Shown here: positions 7,984 to 16,112 of the stretch, piece by piece
Position numbering within the stretch: the first letter of the stretch is position 1
How the letters are laid out: each line of letters opens with the position of its first letter
Assembly: GCA_934444365.1 (NCBI GenBank)
Contig: CAKSCM010000007.1
Coordinates: 1-64,000 of the forward strand
Source: an uncultured Eubacteriales bacterium
Lineage (GTDB): Bacteria; Bacillota; Clostridia; Oscillospirales; Acutalibacteraceae
Length of the DNA stretch: 64,000 bases
Direction of reading: 5' to 3'
Made by a program: the position numbers and the translations under genes
Notes under the pieces: model-generated
Seen by the model: the letters and a program-made list of their open reading frames with translations, nothing else
Database searches by the model: none
What the model was told of the DNA's origin: nothing

Positions 7984-8225
7984 TAAAACGATTTGCTCCC
8001 CGATGTTGTTTGTCCAAAATGAGAGTTAAGCGGTATTGGGGGGTGTTCTCTTTTCTTTGGGGACGACCTATCCTGTCGTGAATTTTGTATGATTTGATAA
8101 AAATAATAATCAAGCCGTTCTTATATTGTTATCGGGGCTGTTAAGGATACCTTTCTGTTTTTTGAAAATCAGTTGACCAAAGTGAAAAAACTTGCCCTTC
8201 TTTGCGAAAGCACGAAATATTACAG

Positions 8226-8266
8226 AAACCTCACGCACGGTTCATTCAAAGCCGTGCGTGAGGTTT
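8226..8266. terminator. bidirectional terminator between ABC-3C and Fic genes
   Basis: AAACCTCACGCACGG (8226-8240) pairs perfectly with 8252-8266 across an 11-nt loop. It serves the cassette from the left and the converging Fic gene, whose stop codon abuts it. The rest of 7984-8225 shows no gene. Confidence 0.8.
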
Positions 8267-9163
8267 TCAGTTATCATACGGTATTCTGAAATAATCCAGG
8301 TATTTCTTAAATGTATCCTGCGCTGAGAGGCAGGTGTCGGTCAGGTATTCCTTTTCCCGGTCCCACTCCTGCAGTCCGCGGTAATAGAACATTTTTATGC
8401 TGTCCTCAATAATAAACGGCACGATATTGTGTTTCAGGCATTCCTTGAACATAATCAATCGCCCGACACGCCCGTTGCCGTCCTGGAAGGGATGAATGCG
8501 CTCAAACCGCACATGGAACGCAAGGATATCTTCAAGCGTCACCGTTTTCTTGCCGTTATACTCTTCGAGCAGCTTTTTCATTTTTGCCGGCACTTCCTCG
8601 GGTAAGGTCGTTTCCCGCCCGCCGACTTCATTCGGCAGTTTTTTATATTCGCCGACGGCGAACCAATCTTTCCTTGCGTCGCTTGTTCCGGTTTTCAGAA
8701 TAAAATGCAGGTGCTTGATGAATTTCTCGCTGAGTTGCGATTTTGCGCTTTCGATGACTTCATCAATACAGCGGAAGTGATTGGCGGTTTCGATGATATC
8801 GTCCACCCGCACGCCTTCCTCGGTGATGCCGACGGTGTTGGTTTCAAAAATAAAACGCGTCTGCTCGTGGGTCAGGCGGCTGCCCTCCATGTGATTGGAG
8901 TTGTAGGTCAGCTCAACCTGCACCTTATGATAAATTCCGCCGTGGGTTTGGCTTTGCTTTTCCTCTTTGAGAATATCCGCCAAAGTCTGCGGTGCGGGCT
9001 TGCGTTTATTGCTCCGTTCGGGCTTCTCGGCATTTTCGGGAATGTTCCAGGTCTTGCCCGTCAGAAAAGCGCCCGGGACGCGGCCTGCCGCACAGTAGTT
9101 GCGGACGCTGCGCTCGGAGGTATTCCAAAGCACCGCTATTTCTTTCACGGATAAATATTTCAT
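8267..9163 (-). CDS. HTH-Fic protein, class II (N-terminal inhibitory motif)
   Basis: 298 residues; GGAGGG precedes ATG on the minus strand. Residues 1-45 are an excisionase/MerR-like HTH (SVKEIAVLWNTSERSVRNY). Residues 87-94 carry NSNHMEG, a perfect (S/T)xxxE(G/N) inhibitory motif (S89, E93) upstream of the Fic core, which defines class II. The catalytic loop is HPFQDGNGRVGR, His224 to Arg235, with both arginines present. All residues for AMP transfer are there. The gene points toward the ABC-3C cassette and has its own promoter with a 13-bp inverted repeat, a likely operator for its HTH. It is probably an autoregulated AMPylating enzyme; target unknown. Confidence 0.85.
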   Translation of the reverse strand: MKYLSVKEIAVLWNTSERSVRNYCAAGRVPGAFLTGKTWNIPENAEKPERSNKRKPAPQTLADILKEEKQSQTHGGIYHKVQVELTYNSNHMEGSRLTHEQTRFIFETNTVGITEEGVRVDDIIETANHFRCIDEVIESAKSQLSEKFIKHLHFILKTGTSDARKDWFAVGEYKKLPNEVGGRETTLPEEVPAKMKKLLEEYNGKKTVTLEDILAFHVRFERIHPFQDGNGRVGRLIMFKECLKHNIVPFIIEDSIKMFYYRGLQEWDREKEYLTDTCLSAQDTFKKYLDYFRIPYDN

Positions 9164-9191
9164 CGTTTTGCCCTCCGAAGTTACTATTATC

Positions 9192-9220
9192 AGTATACCA
9201 CATTATCGGCAAAAAATCAA
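9192..9220 (-). promoter_or_regulatory. promoter of HTH-Fic gene
   Basis: On the minus strand TTGATT (9220-9215), 17-nt spacer, TATACT (9197-9192), about 30 bp before the start codon. Confidence 0.65.
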
Positions 9221-9259
9221 TCAAGCAAAATCTATTTTCGATTATATTTTTGCCGATAA
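9203..9259. repeat. 13-bp inverted repeat, likely operator of HTH-Fic gene
   Basis: TTATCGGCAAAAA (9203-9215) and its exact reverse complement (9247-9259) are separated by 31 bp, giving half-site centres 44 bp apart, about four helical turns. The inner half-site lies within the -35/-10 spacer of the Fic promoter. From 9260 to about 9565 I see no gene. Confidence 0.6.
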
Positions 9260-9568
9260 CGGCAGTTTTGATTCCGCCCCGGCATTTGGCTACACGACTT
9301 TTGGTGCAGTCCGGCATAACCGGTGCTTTTCGCGCGCTGCCAAAAGCGTGATTTCGGGGCGAAAAAACGCTCGGTTCTATCAAAAATTCTAATAGGCTTT
9401 TCTGAAAATCCGTTAGAACCCGGCTAGATCGGAGGAGACTCTCGGACTCGGATTCTCACTGCGTTTTCGATGCGAACGGGTGCGGAAAGCCTTGAAAACA
9501 CGGCTTTTTCGGGGTTCTCGCATCTGCCGTTATCTTCCGTCAAATTCCGCCAAGTTCGATTTTTGCAA

Positions 9569-9618
9569 CTTGACTCGAAATCAGTTTGCGAGCAATCGCT
9601 CGTTGGTTCGAATGCCCC
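9569..9618 (+). pseudogene. degenerate tRNA-Ser(CGA)-like 3' half
   Basis: The segment reads like a serine tRNA from the anticodon arm on: a CTCGAAA loop with CGA anticodon (9574-9580), a long variable arm CGAGC-AATC-GCTCG (9589-9602), and a TTCGAAT T-loop (9607-9613). The T-stem does not pair and no D-arm or acceptor partner is visible upstream. The intact tRNA-Ser at 45150 shares the GAGCAATC variable-arm pattern. Not a functional tRNA. Confidence 0.45.
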
Positions 9619-9630
9619 CTTCTCTGCACA

Positions 9631-9668
9631 AAAAAGCACTTGCCTTAAAGCAAGTGCTTTTTCCAATA
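9631..9668. terminator. bidirectional intrinsic terminator
   Basis: AAAAAGCACTTGC pairs perfectly with GCAAGTGCTTTTT across a 6-nt loop (9644-9649). It has a T run on the minus strand, so it ends the aconitase X operon; it can also work on the plus strand. Confidence 0.75.
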
Positions 9669-9684
9669 ATTTCATATTGAGCAC

Positions 9685-9725
9685 AAAGAAGCCATCTTAA
9701 TCTACAAATCATGATGGCTTCTTTT
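9685..9725 (-). terminator. first hairpin downstream of aconitase X operon
   Basis: AAAGAAGCCATC (9685-9696) pairs with 9713-9724. It lies 21 bp past the last gene of the operon and has a weak T run on the minus strand; with the hairpin at 9631 it makes a tandem terminator. Confidence 0.6.
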
Positions 9726-9745
9726 CTGTCGATTTCTTTTTACTT

Positions 9746-10192
9746 TTACTCAACCGTTACCAGGCCGTCCTCGGAAACGGTAATCGTCATATCATCCTTG
9801 ACATAGGCAAGAAATTCATCGCCCAACTTGTCAATAACCGGCATATTTTCGCCTTGCAGCCACACATCGGAGAGAATTGCTCCGGCTGCGGCAAGCGAAT
9901 CGATGGGTTCGGAAAAAAGCATACACGCCGGGTTGCGACCCATAGAGCAGGCGCAGTACAGCACCAGGCCGCCCGTCGTCGAGCCGATGGTGCGCGGCAG
10001 GCACAGTGCCTTGCCCAGCATCTGTTTTCCGTAGAGGTCCGGGTTGTTCTGATCACCGCATGTAGCCTTTTTGTCGCCGAATTGCAACGCTTTTTGGAAG
10101 GATGCAAGCGTGTTCAATCCGCCGTGGGAAACCAGCGCCTTAGCGGTCACATGTCCTGCTGCAACAACTCTGCCTTGAAAAGTCTTTTTCAT
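9746..10192 (-). CDS. aconitase X small (swivel) subunit, DUF126
   Basis: 148 residues; GGAGGG before ATG. This is the swivel-domain subunit of aconitase X. It has the start KTFQGRVVAAG, a GQxx-type core, GSTTGGLVLYCACSMG at about residues 70-85 (the serine-bearing loop of DUF126) and a DxLGDEF end. In two-subunit bacterial AcnX it completes the active site of the large subunit, which dehydrates hydroxy-acids such as cis-3-hydroxy-L-proline; archaeal relatives dehydrate mevalonate 5-phosphate. It overlaps the large-subunit gene by 4 bp. The physiological substrate cannot be read from the sequence. Confidence 0.8.
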   Translation of the reverse strand: MKKTFQGRVVAAGHVTAKALVSHGGLNTLASFQKALQFGDKKATCGDQNNPDLYGKQMLGKALCLPRTIGSTTGGLVLYCACSMGRNPACMLFSEPIDSLAAAGAILSDVWLQGENMPVIDKLGDEFLAYVKDDMTITVSEDGLVTVE

Positions 10193-11481
10193 GCCTTGCT
10201 CCCTCCTTTTGTAATCTGCTCAAGTATCTCGTCGTCGGTGTAGTAACGTGCGCTCGTGTAGGTGCGCAATTTATTGCTGGAGGTAATCACCGGCATGCTG
10301 GTGCTGAGCGGATTGTTCATATACATCAGCGGACAGATATAGCTGGTAATGACACCGGTTCTCTCCAGACGTGCTGCATAGGGCGTACTTTGAAATTTTT
10401 TCAGCACGGCAGGAGCCGCGGTAAAGACGGTGGGAATGACCACGCGGCTATTCCCGGCGGTTTTCAGCCCTTCCTCTACACGCTGCGTCCAGGAAATCAG
10501 CTGCTCCAGGCTCATATGCGGGCAACCCATAAAGCAGAGCTTTGGTTTGGCATCCTTCTTTTTCCAGATTACGGGGTAGCTGTCATAGACGTGCTGAAGT
10601 TCGGCATCATCGATCACATAAACCTGCGCATCATCCTGCACAAGCGCCTGTCCGTATTTGACCGCCTCCGGCGTAATGTTCTCCACATGGTACAGACCGA
10701 CGGCGCCGTTGGAAGCGGTAGCCGCACCGAAATCCTTCAAATAGGTCTTAGCGGCATCGTCCAGCACATTGCCCAGCCACCGGTCAAGACCGCGGATAAA
10801 GGGCACATCCTCCATAACCTTCATTCCGATGGCAGAACCAAGCAGCTGCGCTTCCGGCTTCTTCGTTGTACGGACCTCGACAATCCAGCTGGCGCGACGT
10901 CCTTCATCCTTCAAAAGACCAAATGACGGAACATAGCCGACAATAGAGCCCATCAGGTCAATAATACCGGAATTGCGGTTGCAGCGCGCGCCAAGCACGG
11001 AGTTTGCATAAACCACCGCCGACGACTCCGACCACGAAAGGACCTCCCCAAAGCCGGGCGTGTTGCCGACTTCATCCATATAGCATGTACAGGTAAAAGC
11101 ATCCGGATCCATCAGCCCGAGTTTTCTAAGCTGCTTTTCGTAGTAATCCTGCCGCGTATACATGAAATGATTGAACACAAAGTTTTGCAAAAAGCTGCTG
11201 GGAACCTTCGGATCCAGCGGCCGTGGGTCGGCAGAAAACTTCTGCGCGGAAACCGCACCGGCGTCAAGCAGCTGCTCCATCAGGTGATAAACCGGGCCAA
11301 GGGCCTTAAGACCGAAAGAAGTCACCAGATGGTTATACTTGCCGGTTACAGGCACCATTTCATCCGCACCGAACAGTTCGCCGTAACGGATAAGTGTTTG
11401 CATAACCTTCGCCATGGTCTCACCCCGGGAGCCGTTCAGGATTTCCTGCTGCTCTGGTGTGAGTTTCATTTTATATTCCAT
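10189..11481 (-). CDS. aconitase X catalytic subunit, DUF521
   Basis: 430 residues. Recognisable AcnX features are the N-terminal LTPEQQEILNGSRGETMAK, TCTCYMDEVG (about 130-140), ANSVLGARCNRNSG (about 158-171) and FMGCPHMSLEQ (about 320-330). The Cys residues of these three blocks are the candidates for the iron-sulphur cluster of the family. The enzyme is a cytoplasmic hydro-lyase acting with the DUF126 subunit encoded next. The upstream gene is an FMN/FAD reductase, 17 bp away, so the operon probably dehydrates a hydroxy-acid and then reduces the resulting double bond. That pathway role is inferred. Confidence 0.85.
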   Translation of the reverse strand: MEYKMKLTPEQQEILNGSRGETMAKVMQTLIRYGELFGADEMVPVTGKYNHLVTSFGLKALGPVYHLMEQLLDAGAVSAQKFSADPRPLDPKVPSSFLQNFVFNHFMYTRQDYYEKQLRKLGLMDPDAFTCTCYMDEVGNTPGFGEVLSWSESSAVVYANSVLGARCNRNSGIIDLMGSIVGYVPSFGLLKDEGRRASWIVEVRTTKKPEAQLLGSAIGMKVMEDVPFIRGLDRWLGNVLDDAAKTYLKDFGAATASNGAVGLYHVENITPEAVKYGQALVQDDAQVYVIDDAELQHVYDSYPVIWKKKDAKPKLCFMGCPHMSLEQLISWTQRVEEGLKTAGNSRVVIPTVFTAAPAVLKKFQSTPYAARLERTGVITSYICPLMYMNNPLSTSMPVITSSNKLRTYTSARYYTDDEILEQITKGGSKA

Positions 11482-11498
11482 TGCTGCCCATTCCTTTC

Positions 11499-13550
11499 TT
11501 AAATCTTCATTGCCGCTTCATAGGCATCCCAAACGACGCTGCGCAGATTTCCGACCCGACGGCAGTCGCCGACAAGCCGGGCTTTTCCTGCCTCCGGCAA
11601 CGGGGCAGCGAGGTAACCTGCACATGAAATCACGCTGTCACAGGGAATCTCCAGTTCTTTTCCGTCCTTTTCGGTACAGAGAATGCTGCCATCGCGGACC
11701 TCCTTCAGGGTCGTTTGAAGATAGACCGGCACCTTATGCAGCGCAAACCATTCACGCAGATAGGAAGAATTCGCAAGACATACGCCCTTCTGGCTTACCA
11801 GATCATCCTTCATTTCAACAATCACGGGTTTCTTGCCCTGTAGGGCAAGTTCGTAGGCAATTTCCGAGCCGGTCAGGCCACCGCCGATAACGGCAACGGT
11901 TTCTCCGGTCGGCACGCCGCGAAGGTATTCACACGCCTCAATCATCTTTTCGTAGCCGGGAACACGACGCAAAATTCGCGGCGTTGCACCGGTGGCAACA
12001 ATGACGGGGCAGCCGCGAAATGCCGAAACATCCTTTACTTCCTCGTTTAGATGCACTTCGATTCCCAGTTCCGCCATCTGTCTGCGGTACCAGGCAAGCA
12101 AATCGCGTAACTTTCCCTTGTAGGATTCGGCACTGGCCGCGATGAATGCACCGCCGAGCTCGCCGGTTTTTTCATGAATAACCGGATTATGTCCGCGCAG
12201 TTTAAGCACACGGGCGGTTTCCATGCCCCCGATACCGCCGCCGATAATATGCACCGTCTTGGGAGAGGCCGTTTGGCGAATGTAATGCTTGTTCCACTGC
12301 ATGGTTTCCGCATTTACGGCACATCGGGCAAGGTGCAGGCTGTCCGAAAGATCCTGATCGTTCGGAACGCCTTTGTAGTGACACATATTGAAGCAGCCGT
12401 TGTGGCAGAGAATACAGGGACGTATATCCTCTTCCCTGTCTTCCTTCAATTTGACAATCCACTGCCGATCGGCAAGGAAGGGACGGGCAAAACCGGCACC
12501 GTCAAGATGCCCTGCCGCGATGGATTCCGCCGCCGCACGGGGATCCAACCGTCCGGCGCAAATTACGGGAATATCTACAAACTTTTTAATATGCTCAACA
12601 TCGGCAAGATTGCAGTTTTCCGGCATATATACCGGCGGATGCGCCCAGTACCAGGCATCATAGGTGCCGTTGTCACAGTTCAGGCAGTCATAGCCCGCAT
12701 CCTGCAGATATTTTGCGGCGCGTTCGGACTCCGCCATATCACGGCCGGCCTCAATATAGTCCTCCCCGGGCAAAGCGCCCCGGCGAAAACCTTTTGTCTT
12801 GGAAAGCACACTGTATCGCAAGGAAACGGGAAAATCCTTACCGCAGACCTTTTTGATTGCCTGCACAATCTCTACCGCAAAACGATAGCGATTTTCAAAC
12901 GAACCGCCGTATTCGTCCGTGCGTTTATTGACATAAAGCAGCGTAAACTGGTCAAGAAGATACCCTTCGTGCACGGCATGAACCTCAACGCCGTCCACGC
13001 CTGCATCCTTTAAGAGCTTCGCACTCTGTGCAAAGGCATCGACAAAACGGTGAATTTCCTCCACCGTCATTTCCCGGGAGGGCACCTTGTCCGACCAGCG
13101 GTTCGGCGAGGGGCTGGCCGTTGCGGTGATCTTATCGAGATCCATAAAAGGCTTGCTGACGGCGCGCAGGAATTTGTTGGTGTAAAGATCCTCCATCATT
13201 TTGCTGATGGTAAAGGAACGGCCAAAACCTGCCGTCAGCTGCACAAAGAGCTTTGCGCCGGTCTTGTGAAATTCCGGCATCCATTTTTTCAAATCAGCGA
13301 ACATTTTCTTATTCTTGTGCAGCCACTGGCCGAACATGGGGTTGTAGACCGGCTGGCAACCGGGCATAACCAGACCCGCATCGTTTTTAGCGACTTCCAA
13401 AATAAAACGCGCGCCATCCTTGTCAAAATGGTTCTTTTCCATCCAGCCGAACAGATCCGTTCCGCCCATACTGGTAAGAACAAAACGGTTTTTGATTTCA
13501 CAGTTTCCGATTTTCCAGGGAGTAAACAGCGGAGAAAGACTTTGATCCAT
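11499..13550 (-). CDS. Old Yellow Enzyme/FAD-dependent enoate or 2,4-dienoyl-CoA reductase-like protein
   Basis: 683 residues from ATG 13550, chosen because GGAGG is 9 nt upstream; the in-frame TTG at 13559 touches it. Residues 1-370 are the FMN TIM barrel (LFTPWKIGNCEIKNRFV, VEVHAVHEGYLLDQF, DEYGGSFENRYRF). The [4Fe-4S] ligands are CILCHNGC plus MCHYKG and CAVN around 380-415. Then follows a pyridine-nucleotide/FAD module with HIIGGGIGGMETAR and, later, VAVIGGGLTGSE. This is the FadH/BaiCD/enoate reductase architecture. It is the first gene of the operon with aconitase X. Substrate unknown; close relatives reduce unsaturated acids or CoA thioesters or demethylate amines. Confidence 0.85.
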   Translation of the reverse strand: MDQSLSPLFTPWKIGNCEIKNRFVLTSMGGTDLFGWMEKNHFDKDGARFILEVAKNDAGLVMPGCQPVYNPMFGQWLHKNKKMFADLKKWMPEFHKTGAKLFVQLTAGFGRSFTISKMMEDLYTNKFLRAVSKPFMDLDKITATASPSPNRWSDKVPSREMTVEEIHRFVDAFAQSAKLLKDAGVDGVEVHAVHEGYLLDQFTLLYVNKRTDEYGGSFENRYRFAVEIVQAIKKVCGKDFPVSLRYSVLSKTKGFRRGALPGEDYIEAGRDMAESERAAKYLQDAGYDCLNCDNGTYDAWYWAHPPVYMPENCNLADVEHIKKFVDIPVICAGRLDPRAAAESIAAGHLDGAGFARPFLADRQWIVKLKEDREEDIRPCILCHNGCFNMCHYKGVPNDQDLSDSLHLARCAVNAETMQWNKHYIRQTASPKTVHIIGGGIGGMETARVLKLRGHNPVIHEKTGELGGAFIAASAESYKGKLRDLLAWYRRQMAELGIEVHLNEEVKDVSAFRGCPVIVATGATPRILRRVPGYEKMIEACEYLRGVPTGETVAVIGGGLTGSEIAYELALQGKKPVIVEMKDDLVSQKGVCLANSSYLREWFALHKVPVYLQTTLKEVRDGSILCTEKDGKELEIPCDSVISCAGYLAAPLPEAGKARLVGDCRRVGNLRSVVWDAYEAAMKI

Positions 13551-13581
13551 TGCGATCAACCTCCTTTATTCTGATAAAAAT

Positions 13582-13610
13582 ATTTTAACATGGGCGGCCA
13601 GAAAAGACAA
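13582..13610 (-). promoter_or_regulatory. promoter of OYE-AcnX operon
   Basis: Minus strand TTGTCT (13610-13605), 17-nt spacer, TAAAAT (13587-13582), 32 bp before the OYE start. The region 13611-13820 has no gene. Confidence 0.6.
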
Positions 13611-13827
13611 GACTCAAAAGTTAGGTTTCGAAAACCGATTCGAGCGTTTTTTCGGAGCATTCCACCGGCTTTCAATTAGGCACAAAATAAAAACCGAGAA
13701 CAGCGAAAACACAAATGCCGCCGCACAACAAATAATCGCAGACAATTTTGACATTTTGTAAAGTTATTTATTTGGTGAAAATCCTCCTGCTTTGTTTGTT
13801 AACAACATTTTTATTTAATGCAATAAG

Positions 13828-13856
13828 TTGATATAAATAATGTATATCGATATAAT
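13828..13856 (+). promoter_or_regulatory. candidate promoter for HTH gene (distal)
   Basis: TTGATA (13828-13833), 17-nt spacer, TATAAT (13851-13856). It lies 145 bp before the HTH start. Confidence 0.6.
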
Positions 13857-13949
13857 AAATATATTCCAAAAGCATATATAAACACACCGAGTAATTGTAA
13901 CCGTCTTTTTTCATATACAAACTGGCAATAGACCGTTCGAATGATCACA

Positions 13950-13958
13950 TGCTATACT
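13950..13958 (+). promoter_or_regulatory. candidate extended -10 promoter (proximal)
   Basis: TGC directly before TATACT (13953-13958), the extended -10 form, 42 bp before the HTH start. No good -35 is present. Confidence 0.35.
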
Positions 13959-14000
13959 TATAAGGCGGTATGCACTATAACAAATCAGGAGAGATAAAGT

Positions 14001-15257
14001 ATGTTTTATTTAGAAAAGTACAATGAAAAGGTTGGTCGTTATTTAAATAGACTGATCGATAAGAGTAGTTATCCCAATGTCAGGCAATTTTGTATTGCCT
14101 ATTTAAAGCTTGAAAAAACGGACATTTCTACTGAGTCCATTGCAAAAATGCAGAACAGAATGTCTCAGATCATAAATGGCAAAAAAGCAATTCAAACACG
14201 CGACTTACCGATATTTTGTGAATTATTAGGGGTTTCTTGCGAGGAAATTTTAAGTGCCGGTAAGCACTACGAACCAATCAGCAATCATGTTACAAACTAT
14301 GAAATAGCTTTTTCGCATGACAAAAAAACATGGGACCGATATATTAACAGAGAGGATAAAATATTTCTAAATCCTGATGAATACAACAAAACCGTTATAG
14401 ACTATGCGCTTGAATTCAAAAACTACAAGTTCATGAAATATCTTATGGATAACGGTTACATATGGTTTGTTGACGACAGCAAACACGACTGCACCGATCG
14501 AGTTTTCGGATTCGGAGCAGGAACAAGCATTAAACGACGCGAAACCGGCTTTATTGACAATTTGGGAACAGAGCTTCAATATCATTGTGAAAAACACGGT
14601 CTCCGCCAAAAGATGATTGCATTAGCAATAGAAAACAACGATTTTGACACACTTACAAATTTGAGAGCACGAGAAATTCCTGCATTGTATCAATTATGTG
14701 TTTATACAAATCCGAATGTCCGTTGCAACGACTATTATAACGAAGATGTTATATTAGAAATCGAAAAAGCAAGCGATAGGGTGTTAGGCTACTTTTCGGA
14801 GGAATTTGAGATTACGGACCAATTCGGCAACAAACATACATTTGTATACCCTTACTTATCTGCGCTTCTTGACCAAATGATAAATAATAAAAACAAAAAT
14901 ACGGAACTACTGCTCCGAAGGGCAATTGCTCATAACCGGCAGGTTTTAAACAAACTGCAATTTATGGTTAATGAGGCTTTTGAGTTAGCAAAAAACTCAT
15001 TAAATTATGCTGACTCTTTCAATGTACCTATAGATGATGTTACCAGAATTGCCATGAACTTTTTCCGTTTCGACTGTGAAAATCATTTTCTGACTTACTT
15101 TTTCACTCAAACAAAACCGGCCGGCGTCAAATTCTGTGCAAATGCAATTAGAGTTCATAATCAATCAAGTGATCTGTCAATAGATTATCTGATAAAAGAG
15201 TTAAATAATTATTATGATGCCATATGTAATATTAAGCCCAACACGACAAACTATTAA
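14001..15257 (+). CDS. HTH-domain protein with large unknown C-terminal domain
   Basis: 418 residues, AGGAGAG before ATG. Residues about 10-90 look like an XRE-type helix-turn-helix with insertion (MQNRMSQIINGKKAIQTRDL as turn and recognition helix, then LGVSCEEIL). The remaining ~320 residues are mainly helical with repeated pairs such as VIDYALEFKNYKFMKYLMDNGY and MIALAIENNDFDTLTNL, reminiscent of ankyrin-like or solenoid helices. I do not recognise this part. The downstream zinc-ribbon membrane protein follows after 21 bp and is probably co-transcribed. It could sense a ligand through the C-terminal solenoid and regulate locally; this is inference. It is divergent from the OYE operon. Confidence 0.55.
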   Translation: MFYLEKYNEKVGRYLNRLIDKSSYPNVRQFCIAYLKLEKTDISTESIAKMQNRMSQIINGKKAIQTRDLPIFCELLGVSCEEILSAGKHYEPISNHVTNYEIAFSHDKKTWDRYINREDKIFLNPDEYNKTVIDYALEFKNYKFMKYLMDNGYIWFVDDSKHDCTDRVFGFGAGTSIKRRETGFIDNLGTELQYHCEKHGLRQKMIALAIENNDFDTLTNLRAREIPALYQLCVYTNPNVRCNDYYNEDVILEIEKASDRVLGYFSEEFEITDQFGNKHTFVYPYLSALLDQMINNKNKNTELLLRRAIAHNRQVLNKLQFMVNEAFELAKNSLNYADSFNVPIDDVTRIAMNFFRFDCENHFLTYFFTQTKPAGVKFCANAIRVHNQSSDLSIDYLIKELNNYYDAICNIKPNTTNY

Positions 15258-15278
15258 AAACAGCAAGGAGGAATTTTC

Positions 15279-16028
15279 ATGTCGATGATCAACTGTCCGG
15301 AATGCGGACGACCTATCAGTGATAAAGCCGCTGCTTGCCCATACTGCAATCAGCGTAACGAGGGCGTTCTTACGGCAAATGTAACCTGTCCGGAATGCAA
15401 AATGCAGTATCCGAAAGAAGATCGGGCCTGTCCCGCATGCGGCTGTCCGAACAATACCGTTTGCAAAAAGAAACATGGCAAATGGATAGTTATTACAGCT
15501 ATTGCTCTTTGCGTTGTAATACTTTCCGGATTGCTCGGATCCTTTATAATCAACAAAGGAAAGGCCGCTGCTTATTACAACAATATGGAAACGGTGACAT
15601 ATAAAATGATCGCCGGTTCGGTATTGGCGGAAGATGCAGGCAATCTAATAAAAAATGTCTGGTACAACACCATTTTTGAAAAATACGACGAAGAAACGGA
15701 CAAATACACACTGGAAAACGGGGTGTTTGTGAGCGATTTCAACGATGCTCTCAGCAATCTGTTTTCGGATGAGGAGTTCAAAGACGTTATATCGGGAATC
15801 AAGAGTAATCAGAATGAGGTAACCGAGCTGATGAAAAGCCTCAAAAATCCTCCGAAGGAATACGAGGAAGCCTACTTAGCCCTAAAAGCCTATTATGACG
15901 ATTATCTCTCGCTTACAAAAATTGTAATAAGCCCGACGGGGAGCCTGAATTCTTTTTCGGACGACTTTAATAATGCGGATAAAGCAAGCGCTAAATCGTA
16001 CGAAAACCTAAAAATGTATCTTAACTAA
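15279..16028 (+). CDS. double zinc-ribbon membrane protein
   Basis: 249 residues, AAGGAGG before ATG. Two CxxC pairs in each of two N-terminal zinc ribbons (CPECGRPISDKAAACPYC and CPECKMQYPKEDRACPAC), then a Lys-rich stretch, one transmembrane helix at about 70-92 (IVITAIALCVVILSGLLGS) and a 150-residue helical extracellular domain without recognisable motif. The topology is cytoplasmic zinc ribbons and an exported C-terminus. Such proteins are common in Clostridia, with no defined function. It is second in the unit with the HTH gene and is followed by a terminator. Confidence 0.65.
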   Translation: MSMINCPECGRPISDKAAACPYCNQRNEGVLTANVTCPECKMQYPKEDRACPACGCPNNTVCKKKHGKWIVITAIALCVVILSGLLGSFIINKGKAAAYYNNMETVTYKMIAGSVLAEDAGNLIKNVWYNTIFEKYDEETDKYTLENGVFVSDFNDALSNLFSDEEFKDVISGIKSNQNEVTELMKSLKNPPKEYEEAYLALKAYYDDYLSLTKIVISPTGSLNSFSDDFNNADKASAKSYENLKMYLN

Positions 16029-16056
16029 GATACATTTTCCGGCTTCAAAAAACACT

Positions 16057-16100
16057 AAAAAAGGAATGGCATCAATTAATTTTGAGGCCATTCCTTTGAT
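16057..16100. terminator. bidirectional terminator
   Basis: AAGGAATGGC (16061-16070) pairs with GCCATTCCTT (16087-16096), flanked by A and T runs. It separates the zinc-ribbon gene from the converging methyltransferase gene. Confidence 0.75.
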
Positions 16101-16112
16101 TTTATTTGTTTT

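Noticed and set aside
9424..9684. Overlapping ORFs on both strands between the third Fic gene and the aconitase X operon
   Set aside because: No ribosome sites, mutually overlapping frames, and they span a tRNA-like relic and a terminator hairpin.
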